Source: Roseateles sp. YR242 (GTDB lineage Bacteria; Pseudomonadota; Gammaproteobacteria; Burkholderiales; Burkholderiaceae_C). Taken from it: DNA of 64,000 nucleotides. The notes below the pieces were generated by a model. That model did not search any database, was not told where the DNA came from, and saw only the letters and a list, made by a program, of their open reading frames with translations. Position numbers and translations under genes: made by a program. Of this stretch, positions 34,926 to 44,343 are shown one piece after another (position 1 is the first letter of the stretch; every line of letters begins with the position of its first letter). The stretch lies in NCBI RefSeq assembly GCF_900109745.1, contig NZ_FOAV01000002.1, positions 186,001 through 250,000 of the forward strand, written 5' to 3'.

Positions 34926-37109
34926 ATGTTTCTGCGCCAGACGCCCGTCGCGCTCGCTCTCGCCGCCGCATTCCCGCTTGCTTTTGCGCAGGCCGCTTCT
35001 ACCGCTTCCACGCCCTCGTCCGACACCACGGCCCAGACCGTGGGCGACGTGACCGTCAGCGCCACCCGCACTGAACGGGCCACGGCCTCCGTGCCCAACA
35101 CGGTGACCGTGATCACCCGCAAGGATCTGGACCGCCGCGACGCCCGCGACCTCAAGGACCTGCTCAGCGATGAGGTCGACCTCTCCGTCAAGTCCGTGAC
35201 CCCGCGCTTCAGCGCCGCAGGCGCCTCCACCGGCCGTGCCGGCAACGAAGGCATCAACATCCGCGGCCTGGAAGGCAACCAGGTGCTCATGATGGTGGAC
35301 GGCATCCGCATCCCCCAGAGCTTCTCCTTCGGCCCCTTCGCCAGCGGCCGTGCGGACTTTGTTGACCTGGACAGCCTCTCCTCCGCCGAAGTGCTGCGCG
35401 GCCCTGCCTCCACCAGCTACGGCAGCGATGGCCTGGCCGGCGCCCTGGTGATGCGCACGCTCTCCCCGGAAGACCTGCTCAAGGACGGCAAGACCTTCGC
35501 CGGCTACGCCAAGCTCGGCATCCAGACGGTGGACAGCTCCAAGACCGCCAGCGCGGCGGTGGCCTTCAGCAGCGGCGACTGGTCCAGCCTGATCCAGGCC
35601 TCGGTGCGCCGCGGCCATGAGACCAAGAATCAGGGCGACAACGACGCGGCCAACCTCAACCGCACCAAGCCCAACCCCACGGACATCGACACCAACAGCG
35701 TGATGGCCAAGCTGGGTTACCGCATCAACGCCCAGAACCGCCTCACCGGCACGGTCGAGTACCGCGAGCGCAAGATCGACACGGACGTGCTGACCGGCGT
35801 GGCCGCCGCCGCCACCGCGTCCACCTCCGTCATCGGCCTGACCGCCAACGACCGGATGGACCGCAAGCGCGTGTCGCTGGAGCACCGCTACGAAGATCTG
35901 AACGCCACCTGGATCCAGCAGGCCACCACCCACGTCTATGTGCAGGACAGCGAGACCGATCAGTTCTCCTATGAGGACCGCTACACCTCCACGGACCGCA
36001 CCCGTTCCAGCAACTACAAGGAACACCTGATCGGCCTGAGCTCCCAGGCACAGACACAGCTGCAGGGCCAGCGCCTGAGCTACGGGGTGGACATCAGCCG
36101 CAACACGATTGAAGGCACCCGTGATGGCACAGTGCCGCCCGCGGGTGAAACCTTCCCCAGCCGCCCCTTCCCCAAGACCAACTACACCCTGGCCGGCGCT
36201 TTCCTGCAAGACGAAATCGAGCTGGGCGACGTCTCGCTGATCCCGGCCCTGCGCCTGGAGCACTACAAGCTCTCGCCCGAGACCGAGGGGTACACCGGCG
36301 ATGCGGTGAACCTGTCCGACCATGCGGTCACGCCGCGCCTGGGCGCCATCTGGCGTGCCACCAGCTGGCTGCAGCCGTACGTGCAATGGGCCCAGGGCTT
36401 CCGCGCCCCGACGCCGGACCAGGTCAACAACTCCTTCGCCAACCCGCTGTATGGCTATTCCAGCGAAGGCAACCCCAACCTCAAGGCCGAACACGCCAAC
36501 AGCTGGGAACTGGGCGTGCGCGGCCAGTTTGGCCCGGCCGTTCGCTGGCAGCTGAGCGCCTACGACAACCGTTACCGCGACTTCATCAGCCAGGAAGTCG
36601 TCAGCGGCTCGCTGGCCACGCAGGATCTGGTCTATCAGTACATCAACCTCAGCCAGGCCCGCATCAAGGGCGTGGAAGCCCGCGCGGTCTGGGACGTCAC
36701 GCCCGGCCTGACGCTGCAGGCCGCCGTGGCCCACGCCGAAGGCCACAGCACCGTGGACGGCGTGGACACCCCGCTCAACACCATCCAGCCCACCCGCGCC
36801 ACCCTGCGCGCCCGTTATGAGCAGGGCGACTGGTCCGGCTGGGCCAGCCTCCAGCACAACGCGGCCAAGAAGGCCTCCGACATGAGCAGCAGCACCTACT
36901 TCGCCACGCCCAAGTACGACGTGGTGGACGTGGGGGGTGCCTACCGCTTCACCAAGAACCTGAGCCTGTCGGCGGCCATCACCAATCTGTTTGACCGCAA
37001 GTACTGGCGCTGGGGCGACGTGTCCGGCGTGGCTGCCACCAGCACGGTGCTGGACAGCTACACCGCACCGGGTCGCGCCATGCAGGTCTCGCTGCGCGCC
37101 ACGTTCTGA
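34926..37109 (+). CDS. hmuR: TonB-dependent heme/hemoglobin outer-membrane receptor
   Basis: This 727-residue receptor imports heme across the outer membrane. After the signal peptide (ALAAAFPLAFAQA) there is a TonB box-like segment and plug domain (VTVSATRTERATASVPNTV, NIRGLEGNQVLMMVDGIRIP). It ends with a beta-barrel terminating in Phe (MQVSLRATF). The heme-receptor motifs FRAP (GFRAPTPDQVNN) and NPNL (GNPNLKAEH) are both present, but no histidine lies between them, where many heme receptors have a ligand. It is followed 8-32 nt later by hmuS, and transcription probably comes from the Fur-controlled hemP promoter. Confidence 0.93.
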   Translation: MFLRQTPVALALAAAFPLAFAQAASTASTPSSDTTAQTVGDVTVSATRTERATASVPNTVTVITRKDLDRRDARDLKDLLSDEVDLSVKSVTPRFSAAGASTGRAGNEGINIRGLEGNQVLMMVDGIRIPQSFSFGPFASGRADFVDLDSLSSAEVLRGPASTSYGSDGLAGALVMRTLSPEDLLKDGKTFAGYAKLGIQTVDSSKTASAAVAFSSGDWSSLIQASVRRGHETKNQGDNDAANLNRTKPNPTDIDTNSVMAKLGYRINAQNRLTGTVEYRERKIDTDVLTGVAAAATASTSVIGLTANDRMDRKRVSLEHRYEDLNATWIQQATTHVYVQDSETDQFSYEDRYTSTDRTRSSNYKEHLIGLSSQAQTQLQGQRLSYGVDISRNTIEGTRDGTVPPAGETFPSRPFPKTNYTLAGAFLQDEIELGDVSLIPALRLEHYKLSPETEGYTGDAVNLSDHAVTPRLGAIWRATSWLQPYVQWAQGFRAPTPDQVNNSFANPLYGYSSEGNPNLKAEHANSWELGVRGQFGPAVRWQLSAYDNRYRDFISQEVVSGSLATQDLVYQYINLSQARIKGVEARAVWDVTPGLTLQAAVAHAEGHSTVDGVDTPLNTIQPTRATLRARYEQGDWSGWASLQHNAAKKASDMSSSTYFATPKYDVVDVGGAYRFTKNLSLSAAITNLFDRKYWRWGDVSGVAATSTVLDSYTAPGRAMQVSLRATF

Positions 37110-37141
37110 TCGCCACCATGGCCTTGAAGAGGAGCGACTCC

Positions 37142-38239
37142 ATGCAAGAAGCCCGCTACACCGTGCTGCGCCAGGCCTTCGCCACGGCTCGGCAGGAACG
37201 TCGTGCTCGCCATCGCGACATCGCCTCCGCCCTGCACATCTCCGAGGGCGAACTGCTGGCCGCCCACCTCGGCGCCTTCTCCGAGGCGGAGTCGCCGCTG
37301 AAAGCGCGTCGCCTGCGCGCCCAGTGGCAAGACCTGATCGCAGCGCTGGAGCCTCTGGGCACGGTCATGGCACTGACGCGCAACGAGTCCTGCGTGCATG
37401 AGAAGGTCGGCGTCTACAGCCAGGTCAGCGCCATGGGCCCCCAACGCCAGATGGGCCTGGTGCTGGGTGGCGCCATCGACCTGCGGGTGTTCTACAGCCA
37501 TTGGCAGCACGGCTTTGCCGTGACCGAACACCTGGCCGACGGCGCGCTGCAGCACAGCCTGCAGTTCTTCGATGCTGCCGGCGGCGCCATTCACAAGGTC
37601 TTCCTCAAGCCCGAGAGCGATCTGGCGGCCTACGAGGCCCTGGTGGCGCGCTTCCTCGCCGAGGACCAGCACCCCGGCCTGTCGTTGGGCGAAGCCTGGC
37701 AAGACCCAGCCGAACAGCCGGACCATGCGATCAACGTCGAGGCCTTCCACGCCGAATGGGCCGGCCTGCGGGACACGCACGACTTCTTCGGCCTGCTCAA
37801 GCGGCACGGCCTGAGCCGCGTCCAGGCGCTGCGCCTGGCGGAGGCGCGTTTCGTGCAGCCGCTGCCGCTGTCCAGCGTGCAGGCGCTGTTCAGCCGTGCG
37901 GCCCGGCAGGGCGTGTCCATCATGGTGTTTGTCGGCAATCCCGGGATGATCCAGATCCACAGCGGCCCCATCCACAAGGTCGCGATGATGGGCCCCTGGA
38001 TCAATGTGCTGGATCCGGGCTTCAACCTGCATCTACGGGAAGACCACATCACCAGCGCCTGGCTGGTGCGCAAGCCCACGGTCGATGGCCTGGTGTGCTC
38101 CATGGAGCTGTTTGATGCGCAAGGCCGCACCATCGCCATGATGTTTGGCGAGCGCAAGCCCGGCCAAGCCGAGCGCGCCGACTGGCGCGAACTGCTGGAG
38201 AGCATGGCCGAAGGCCAGACGGAGACCGTGCCATGCTGA
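37142..38239 (+). CDS. hmuS: heme-binding/degrading protein HmuS
   Basis: This 365-residue cytoplasmic protein accepts heme from the HmuUV transporter and carries or degrades it. It shows the internal duplication of the family: an N-terminal half with GLVLGGAIDLRVFYSHWQHG and AIHKVFLK, and a C-terminal half with SIMVFVGNPGMIQIHSGPIH and WLVRKPTVDG. I prefer the ATG at 37142 because a strong ribosome site (AAGAGGAGCG) lies before it; the ATG at 37118 is an alternative. It overlaps hmuT by 7 nt. Confidence 0.93.
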   Translation: MQEARYTVLRQAFATARQERRARHRDIASALHISEGELLAAHLGAFSEAESPLKARRLRAQWQDLIAALEPLGTVMALTRNESCVHEKVGVYSQVSAMGPQRQMGLVLGGAIDLRVFYSHWQHGFAVTEHLADGALQHSLQFFDAAGGAIHKVFLKPESDLAAYEALVARFLAEDQHPGLSLGEAWQDPAEQPDHAINVEAFHAEWAGLRDTHDFFGLLKRHGLSRVQALRLAEARFVQPLPLSSVQALFSRAARQGVSIMVFVGNPGMIQIHSGPIHKVAMMGPWINVLDPGFNLHLREDHITSAWLVRKPTVDGLVCSMELFDAQGRTIAMMFGERKPGQAERADWRELLESMAEGQTETVPC

Positions 38240-39114
38240 ACCGCCGCCACCTGCTGGCCGCAGCGCCCGCATTGGCTGCGGGCTCGCTGACCGGCCTGCC
38301 GTTGATGGCGGGCGCCGCCGCCAAGCCCCGGGTGATCAGCGTGGGCGGCGCCCTCACCGAGCTGATCTACGCCATGGGCGCGCAGGGCGACCTGGTGGGC
38401 GTGGACACCTCCTCGCTCTATCCGGTCGCCGCTACTCGCCTGCCCAACGTCGGTTATGCGCGTACGCTGGCGGCCGAAGGCCTGCTGTCGCTCTCGCCGA
38501 CGATGATCCTGGCCACGGAGGAAGCCGGGCCACCGGCGGTTCTGGCCCAGTTGCAGTCGGCCCGCATACCGCTGCATGTGCTGCGCGCCGACCACCGCTT
38601 CGAAGGCGTGCTCGACCGCACCCGCCAGTTGGGCGACCTGCTCGACAAGGCCAGGCAGGCGCAGGCACTCATCGACACGCTTCAGAAGTCCTGGGCGCAG
38701 ACACAGCAGACGGTGGCCCGCACGGCCGCCGGCCATCGCCCACCCCGTGTGCTGTTCATCCTCTCCAACGCGGGCAACCAGGCACGTATCTCCGGTAGCG
38801 GCACGGCCGCTGACGCGATGATTTCCTACGCGGGTGCCATCAACGCGCTGGGCGACGTGCAGGGCTACAAGCTGCTGTCGCCCGAGGCGGCCATTGCGGC
38901 GGCGCCGGACGTGATCCTGGCGACGACCCAGGGTCTCGAGTCCACCGGCGGCATCGACGGCCTGCTGCGCATGCCAGGGCTGGCGCAGACGCCGGCCGGC
39001 CAGCGCAAGCGGGTGGTGGCCATGGAGACCATGGAGATGCTGGGTTTTGGGCCGCGCCTGCCGCAGGCCCTGGCCACGCTGGCCACGGCACTGCACAACG
39101 GCGCGGCCGGCTGA
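38233..39114 (+). CDS. hmuT: heme ABC transporter, periplasmic binding protein
   Basis: This 293-residue periplasmic heme carrier delivers heme to HmuUV. The N-terminus MLNRRHLLAAAPALAAGSL has a twin-arginine-like signal. The mature protein starts VISVGGALTELIYAMGAQ and contains GVDTSSLYPVAA, whose tyrosine occupies the usual heme-ligand region. It has the two-lobe type III binding protein layout (YAGAINALGDVQGYKLLSPE). Its start overlaps hmuS and hmuU follows 22 nt later. Confidence 0.93.
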   Translation: MLNRRHLLAAAPALAAGSLTGLPLMAGAAAKPRVISVGGALTELIYAMGAQGDLVGVDTSSLYPVAATRLPNVGYARTLAAEGLLSLSPTMILATEEAGPPAVLAQLQSARIPLHVLRADHRFEGVLDRTRQLGDLLDKARQAQALIDTLQKSWAQTQQTVARTAAGHRPPRVLFILSNAGNQARISGSGTAADAMISYAGAINALGDVQGYKLLSPEAAIAAAPDVILATTQGLESTGGIDGLLRMPGLAQTPAGQRKRVVAMETMEMLGFGPRLPQALATLATALHNGAAG

Positions 39115-39136
39115 AGCGCCTGCATCGGGACGCCCC

Positions 39137-40204
39137 ATGAGCACCTCTGGTTCCGCCCTGCCCCACCCGATGGCGCCGCTGCGGCGCCCGTGGCCGCGAT
39201 CGGCCTCCCTGGCGGCGGCCTTGTGCCTGGCGGTGGTCCTGGGTGTCCACCTGGGCGCCGTGCCGATCGCCGCATCGGACTGGCTGCAGGGGCCCTGGCA
39301 GGACCACGCCACCACCGCTGGCGCCCATGTGCTGTGGCAACTGCGTCTGCCACGCATCGTGCTGACCCTGGCCGTCGGCGCGGCACTCGGGCTCGCCGGC
39401 ACCTTGTGCCAGGCACTCTTCCGCAACCCGATGGCCGAGCCCGGCCTGCTGGGCGTCACCAGCGGCGCCGCCGCAGCGGTGGCCCTGGCGCTCACCCTGT
39501 TCTCCAGCCTGCATCAGGCCCTGCCGCCAGATGCACGGCTCTGGATCACGCCCGTGGTGGGTTTTGCCGGCGCGCTGGCGGTCTGCCTCACGCTGCAACG
39601 GCTCTCGCGCTGGCTGGCGCCCGGCTCCATCGCCGCGCTGCTGCTGTGCGGGCTGGCGCTGCAGGCCATGACCTTCGCGCTGGTGGGCCTGTGCAGCTTC
39701 ATGGCCAGTGACGACCAACTGCGCGCCATCAACTTCTGGACCCTGGGTTCCCTGGCCGGCGCCACCTGGACGATGGCCCTGGTGATGCTGGTGGCCCTGG
39801 GCCTGCTGGGCCTGGGCGCCCGCGCCCTGGCGCCTCAACTGAATGCGCTGGCACTTGGCGAGGCGGCCGCCGCACATGTGGGCATCGACGTCGAACGCCT
39901 TCGCCGTGCCGCCATCGCCATCGTGGCGCTGCTCGCGGCACTGGCGGTGGCCTGGTGCGGCAGCATCGGCTTCATCGGGCTGATGGCCCCCCATCTGGCG
40001 CGTCAGCTGGTGGGTGCCGATCTGCGCCGCGTGCTGCCCAACGCCATGCTCGCCGGTGCCCTGCTGCTGCTGGTGGCGGACACACTGGCCCGCACGCTGG
40101 CCGTGCCGGCCGAAATCCCGGTCGGTATCTTCAGCGCGCTGATCGGCGCGCCCTGGTTCCTGGTGCTGCTGCGCGGCGCGGTGCGCCGCATGGGGAGTGC
40201 GTGA
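39137..40204 (+). CDS. hmuU: heme ABC transporter permease
   Basis: This 355-residue FecCD-type inner-membrane permease has about ten hydrophobic helices. Typical motifs are LRLPRIVLTLAVGAALGLAG and LCQALFRNPMAEPGLLGVTSG near the N-terminus and GFIGLMAPHLARQLVGADLR toward the C-terminus. I chose the ATG at 39137; an upstream in-frame start at 39047 lies inside hmuT and is unlikely. Its TGA overlaps the hmuV ATG. Confidence 0.93.
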   Translation: MSTSGSALPHPMAPLRRPWPRSASLAAALCLAVVLGVHLGAVPIAASDWLQGPWQDHATTAGAHVLWQLRLPRIVLTLAVGAALGLAGTLCQALFRNPMAEPGLLGVTSGAAAAVALALTLFSSLHQALPPDARLWITPVVGFAGALAVCLTLQRLSRWLAPGSIAALLLCGLALQAMTFALVGLCSFMASDDQLRAINFWTLGSLAGATWTMALVMLVALGLLGLGARALAPQLNALALGEAAAAHVGIDVERLRRAAIAIVALLAALAVAWCGSIGFIGLMAPHLARQLVGADLRRVLPNAMLAGALLLLVADTLARTLAVPAEIPVGIFSALIGAPWFLVLLRGAVRRMGSA

Positions 40205-40983
40205 TGCTAGTGCTGCAGAACGTCCGTCTTCAACTCGGCGCCCTGCGCCTGGGCCCGATCAACCTGCGGCTGCCGGCCGGGGAGCGTGTGGCCATCCTCG
40301 GCCCGAGCGGCGCGGGCAAGTCCACGTTGCTGCGCCTCATCGCGCGCGAGCTCAAGTCCGCCAGCGGAGAGCTGCTGCTGGACCGGCGCCCCCTGCACGA
40401 GTGGTCATCGCAGGCGCTGTCACGGCGGCGGGCGGTGCTGCCGCAGCAGCATGGGATGGCCTTCGGGCTGCCCGTGGAGCTGGTGGTGGCACTGGGCCGC
40501 GTTGCGCGCCAGGGTGATGGCCGCCAGGAAGACATCGTGCGCGCGGCCCTGGCTCAGGCCCAGGCCGACCACCTGTTCGGGCGGCGCTTCGACACCCTCT
40601 CCGGCGGCGAGCAGGCCCGGGTGCAATTGGCACGTGTCTTTGCCCAGGCCTGGGACGACCGCGACGGCCTGCTGCTGGTGGATGAACCGCTGGCCGCGCT
40701 GGACCCGGGCCTGACGCTCGCGCTGATGAATGCCATCAGCCGCTTTGCCGCCCAGCGCGGCCATGCGCTGGTGGCGGTGCTGCACGACCTCAACCTGGCC
40801 CTGAACCACTTCGACCGGCTGTGGATGCTGAAGGACGGGCAGTTGATCGCCGACTGCGATGCCTTGCCCGCCACCCTGCCCCTGCTGGAACAGCTCTACA
40901 GCACCCGCTTGCGGCTGCTGGAGGATGACCACGGCATCGCCATCCTGCCCGTGATGCCCCCCGCGCTGGAGACGGTGAAATGA
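40204..40983 (+). CDS. hmuV: heme ABC transporter ATP-binding protein
   Basis: This 259-residue ATPase has Walker A GPSGAGKST, the Q-loop PQQHGMAFGLPVEL, signature LSGGEQARVQLARV and Walker B LLLVDEPLAALD. The N-terminus MLVLQNVRLQLGALRLGPIN fits HmuV. The ATG at 40204 overlaps the hmuU stop by one base, and the stop overlaps the next gene start by 4 nt (ATGA), showing a tightly coupled operon. Confidence 0.94.
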   Translation: MLVLQNVRLQLGALRLGPINLRLPAGERVAILGPSGAGKSTLLRLIARELKSASGELLLDRRPLHEWSSQALSRRRAVLPQQHGMAFGLPVELVVALGRVARQGDGRQEDIVRAALAQAQADHLFGRRFDTLSGGEQARVQLARVFAQAWDDRDGLLLVDEPLAALDPGLTLALMNAISRFAAQRGHALVAVLHDLNLALNHFDRLWMLKDGQLIADCDALPATLPLLEQLYSTRLRLLEDDHGIAILPVMPPALETVK

Positions 40984-41714
40984 ACACCCGCTGGAGCGGA
41001 GGATTGGCCACGGTCGGTATCCACGGCCTGCTGATCCTGGCGTTGATCGGTGTCATGCACCGCGCCCCGGTGGTGCCGGCGGTGCCGCCGGCCCTGTTGC
41101 TGGTCAGCGCGCGCCCGGTCGTCGCGCCCGCTGCGCCAATGCCCGCACGCGTGGTGCCTGCCATGCCGGATGCGATGCGGGCATTGCCGGACCTTCCCAC
41201 CGTTGCCATTCCCAACATCGTGATGACCTCGCTGGTCGAGACCAGCGCACCGCCGGAGCGCCCCCCTGCCAGCACCGATGCACAGGCGCCCATGACGGTG
41301 GCGATGGCAACAGGCGTGGCGCCCGGGGCCCGATCCATTCCTACGGCCGAGCCCACCGGCGCCGGAACCGCCCCCCGCCCGGACGTCCCGCCCCCGCAGG
41401 AACAACCCGCCGCGCTGCCGGCCAACCACCGCGAGTGCAGCGACCAGCAGACCGCCCGCCACTACCCCGCCATGCTGCGTGAGCGTGGTGTTCAAGGCCT
41501 GGTGCGCCTGCGGGTGAAGGTGGATGAAAACGGCCGTGCGGCTGAGGTCGTGGTGGCCAACGGCAGCGGCTTCCGTTTGCTGGACGAAGCCGCGCGCCGG
41601 GTTGCCGAGTCCTGCCCTTATGTGCCTGCCCGGCGCGGAGATCAACGCCTGGCGAGCTGGATCGAATATGCGGTCCGCTTCGCCTTGCAGCCCGCATCGA
41701 GCGCCTCGCTCTAA
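40980..41714 (+). CDS. TonB-like energy transducer protein
   Basis: This 244-residue protein has the TonB layout. One N-terminal transmembrane helix (LATVGIHGLLILALIGVMH) is followed by a long Pro/Ala-rich periplasmic linker (about residues 30-145) and a TonB C-terminal domain (YPAMLRERGVQGLVRLRVKV, then VVVANGSGFRLLDEAA). It probably couples the proton motive force to the heme receptor encoded in the same operon. ExbB and ExbD genes are not in the window, so it would borrow an ExbBD pair from elsewhere. It overlaps hmuV by 4 nt. Confidence 0.88.
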   Translation: MNTRWSGGLATVGIHGLLILALIGVMHRAPVVPAVPPALLLVSARPVVAPAAPMPARVVPAMPDAMRALPDLPTVAIPNIVMTSLVETSAPPERPPASTDAQAPMTVAMATGVAPGARSIPTAEPTGAGTAPRPDVPPPQEQPAALPANHRECSDQQTARHYPAMLRERGVQGLVRLRVKVDENGRAAEVVVANGSGFRLLDEAARRVAESCPYVPARRGDQRLASWIEYAVRFALQPASSASL

Positions 41715-41764
41715 CACCTCATCGCGTCAGCGCCCCCGCCAGCCCGATCCCGAAGGAGTCCGCC

Positions 41765-43123
41765 ATGTGCGACAAGCCCACCCTGTTCAGCCGCCTGCCC
41801 CTTGCCGACACCACGCCCGGCCCGGGTACGACGGATCTTTCCGCCATTGCCGTGGGCGGCCTGGCCACCCCGGGCGGGCTGCCGCCGGCTGACGGCGGTG
41901 CCGACGAATCGCCGGCCGCACGCGGCTCCCGCCGCCGTCGCCTGTGGGAACTGCCCACGCAGGCGCTGTGCCCGGTGATCGGCGTCTGCCTGCCCATGCA
42001 GGTGCTACGGCGCCGGTTGGGCAAGGTGCTGGGAGGGCAGGCGCAGGGCAACGACTACGAGCTGCATTGCGGCGCCATCAACGAGTGCAATCACCGCAGC
42101 TCGGTCTCCGAGGCCCTGCAGAAGGAACTGGACCAACGCTACACCGTGGCCTTGCGCCAATCCGCGCAACACAAGACGCCTGAGGCACTGGCGCGCTGGT
42201 GGGAGGCCGCCCAGTCGGGCAACGATGTGGCCGGTGCACTCTGGGGCGCCCTCACCCATGCCCGTTGCGATGCCGCGCTGCAGGAGCGGGTGCTGCGCGA
42301 CATTCATATGCTGCAGCACCAGGTGGGCGCGGCCAACCGTGCGGACCTGCAACGCATGGACGAACTGGAAGACGAAAACGCCGTGCTCGGCCGTGAGCTG
42401 GCGCAGGCCCAGTCGCGCAGCACCCGGCTGCTGGCGGAACGCGCGCAGCAGCTGGAGAGCAGCCAGGCGGAATGCCTGCGGCTGCGGGGCGAGCTCATGG
42501 GGCGTGACACGCTGGTGGCCGGCCTGCGGGAGGAGTTGCAGCAGCTGGAGGAGAGCATCCCCGGGCTGCGCCATCGCCACGAGCAGGCCCGGCAACTGCA
42601 GCATCAACAGGACCGCATCCATCAACTGGAGCGCACGCTGCTGGCCGCTCAACAGATGGCGGAGCGTGAGCAGCGCCGCGCGGTCGACGTGCAGCGCCAG
42701 CTGGATGCCGCCGAGGCGCAGTTGGCACAACAACAGGCTGCCGCCGTGCCCGAGCCCGAGCCCGCGCTGCCTTCGCTCGATGAGCGCTCGGTGCTGTGCG
42801 TGGGTGGCCGGCCGGCGGTGGTTCCCATCTATCGCCAGTTGATCGAGCGCACGGGCGGCCGTTTCCTCCATCACGATGGCGGCGAAGAGGACGCCGTGGC
42901 CAAGCTCGACGCCAGCCTGGCCGCCGCCGACCTGGTCATCTGCCAGACCGGCTGCATCAGCCATGACGCCTACTGGCGGGTGAAGGATCACTGCAAGCGG
43001 CATGGCAAGAAGTGCGTCTACATCGAGTCGCCGAGCGCGAGCGGCATGCGGCGGGCGCTGGGGTCGCTGAGTACGGAAGAGCGCGCGGAAGCAGCGCCTC
43101 TGCAAGCCGGGCAGCAAGACTAA
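41765..43123 (+). CDS. DUF2325-containing coiled-coil protein of the heme operon
   Basis: This is a 452-residue protein of unknown function. Residues 1-60 are low-complexity. The middle (about 180-330) is a long predicted coiled coil rich in Gln, Glu, Arg and Leu (QQLEESIPGLRHRHEQARQL). The C-terminal ~100 residues are the DUF2325 domain (VLCVGGRPAVVPIYRQLIER, LVICQTGCISHDAYWRVKDH) with conserved Cys and His that could bind metal. It starts 50 nt after the TonB-like gene and probably belongs to the heme operon. A role in heme or iron handling is inferred from that linkage. Confidence 0.82.
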   Translation: MCDKPTLFSRLPLADTTPGPGTTDLSAIAVGGLATPGGLPPADGGADESPAARGSRRRRLWELPTQALCPVIGVCLPMQVLRRRLGKVLGGQAQGNDYELHCGAINECNHRSSVSEALQKELDQRYTVALRQSAQHKTPEALARWWEAAQSGNDVAGALWGALTHARCDAALQERVLRDIHMLQHQVGAANRADLQRMDELEDENAVLGRELAQAQSRSTRLLAERAQQLESSQAECLRLRGELMGRDTLVAGLREELQQLEESIPGLRHRHEQARQLQHQQDRIHQLERTLLAAQQMAEREQRRAVDVQRQLDAAEAQLAQQQAAAVPEPEPALPSLDERSVLCVGGRPAVVPIYRQLIERTGGRFLHHDGGEEDAVAKLDASLAAADLVICQTGCISHDAYWRVKDHCKRHGKKCVYIESPSASGMRRALGSLSTEERAEAAPLQAGQQD

Positions 43124-43343
43124 AAATACTTGGTCGGCTGGCAACTATCTGCCCGGGTTGACTGCCGTTTCAGGCTGATTGCGGTCCTCCGCACGGCGGC
43201 TGTCGGCTAACCGCAATCGACCCATTGCGGACTCTCGAAGTCATAGCACTTATGGCGACAACGAGGACGCCTGACATTCTCTTGTGTTTCGATTTAGTGT
43301 TGTTTGCGAATCGCTTGCAATGCAAATCTCGATTTCAACGTTG

Positions 43344-44132
43344 TTAGTGAGCGTCGCGATCGGTGCGTTTTTCACGCTCTTCATCTGCAAGCTCTTCAGC
43401 CATCGCCAACCTCATGCGTTCAAATTTCACCTTCAGCTCACTCACCATCTGGAACGGCGAAAGTGCTACGGTCTTCAGTTCATTATTTGCGGGGTTAATT
43501 GAGCCGAGAAGTAGAAGCCCCTTATCGTTTTCATAGAAATTGATGTGTGAATACATGCACGACACGTATTGTTCAAGATCGGCCACGGGAATTCCTAGGC
43601 CTCTTTTGAACAACCATGGCGGTCTTTCTCCATAAAGAGTTAGGTCGCTTTCGTGCAACGCGTCGTACAGTTTGTTAAAATTGAACGTCCACGCCCGGTA
43701 ATCTAATTCGGACCAGGGCTGAGTGCCATTTAAGATTTCATTGACAATATCCATTTTGGGCCGCAGAGGGGCAATGCTGTGAGCGTAGGGCTCGAAGGCG
43801 AGTACACCAGAATCTTCCTGGTACGCGGCGAAATGGCCGACCCGTGCGATCTTCCTACAAGACTCATCGCTACGCAGATGCTGATACAGAGCTGTTCTGT
43901 CAGGTTTCTTTGAGCCTGGTTTTGCCTCTTCAGCGAAGCCGTCTCGAGTTTGTTTGAACTCGATCAGGAAATAGCGATGTCGGACCTCCCCGCAAATATC
44001 GCCAAACCAGTGATCAAACGGGTTTTGAGCATTATTCAGTATTGTTGCAGGCATAGATTCGACGCCTTCGCGCCTCCCCCACAGCTGCAGGAATTGACCA
44101 ACCAAGTGGCTTTCGTATTTCTCAAGGGACAT
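43344..44132 (-). CDS. uncharacterised protein with a possible PD-(D/E)XK nuclease-like motif
   Basis: This is a 262-residue protein I do not recognise. The DNA is clearly AT-richer than its surroundings, with codons such as TTT, AAT and GAA more frequent, which suggests recent acquisition. Residues 36-65 (AQNPFDHWFGDICGEV, then RYFLIEFKQTRDGF) contain Asp45 and Glu58-Phe-Lys60, a D...ExK spacing as in restriction-endonuclease-like folds. The C-terminal 35 residues are a charged helix (MAEELADEEREKRTDRDAH). It has no partner methylase. The nuclease idea is a hypothesis only. Confidence 0.65.
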   Translation of the reverse strand: MSLEKYESHLVGQFLQLWGRREGVESMPATILNNAQNPFDHWFGDICGEVRHRYFLIEFKQTRDGFAEEAKPGSKKPDRTALYQHLRSDESCRKIARVGHFAAYQEDSGVLAFEPYAHSIAPLRPKMDIVNEILNGTQPWSELDYRAWTFNFNKLYDALHESDLTLYGERPPWLFKRGLGIPVADLEQYVSCMYSHINFYENDKGLLLLGSINPANNELKTVALSPFQMVSELKVKFERMRLAMAEELADEEREKRTDRDAH

Positions 44133-44343
44133 GTATGCTCTCCTTGGCAGTTGCCTTTACATCCAGCACCGAGACCTCCCCTCAATAATTGAGGGCGTTT
44201 CAATAGGAAATTACCAGTTTTAGAGGGGTAATGCCAGCGGTTTAACCTCCTGCATCCAGCCCAAAACGTGATTCCCAAAACCGACAGCAGCTAAGCAAAG
44301 GCCGCGAATGGCCGATAGCTGCTGCCCCGGGTTGGAAGCTCGA

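Noticed and set aside
39047-39136. Upstream start for hmuU inside hmuT
   Set aside because: It would overlap hmuT by 68 nt and add Pro/Arg-rich residues not seen in FecCD permeases. The ATG at 39137 is better placed.
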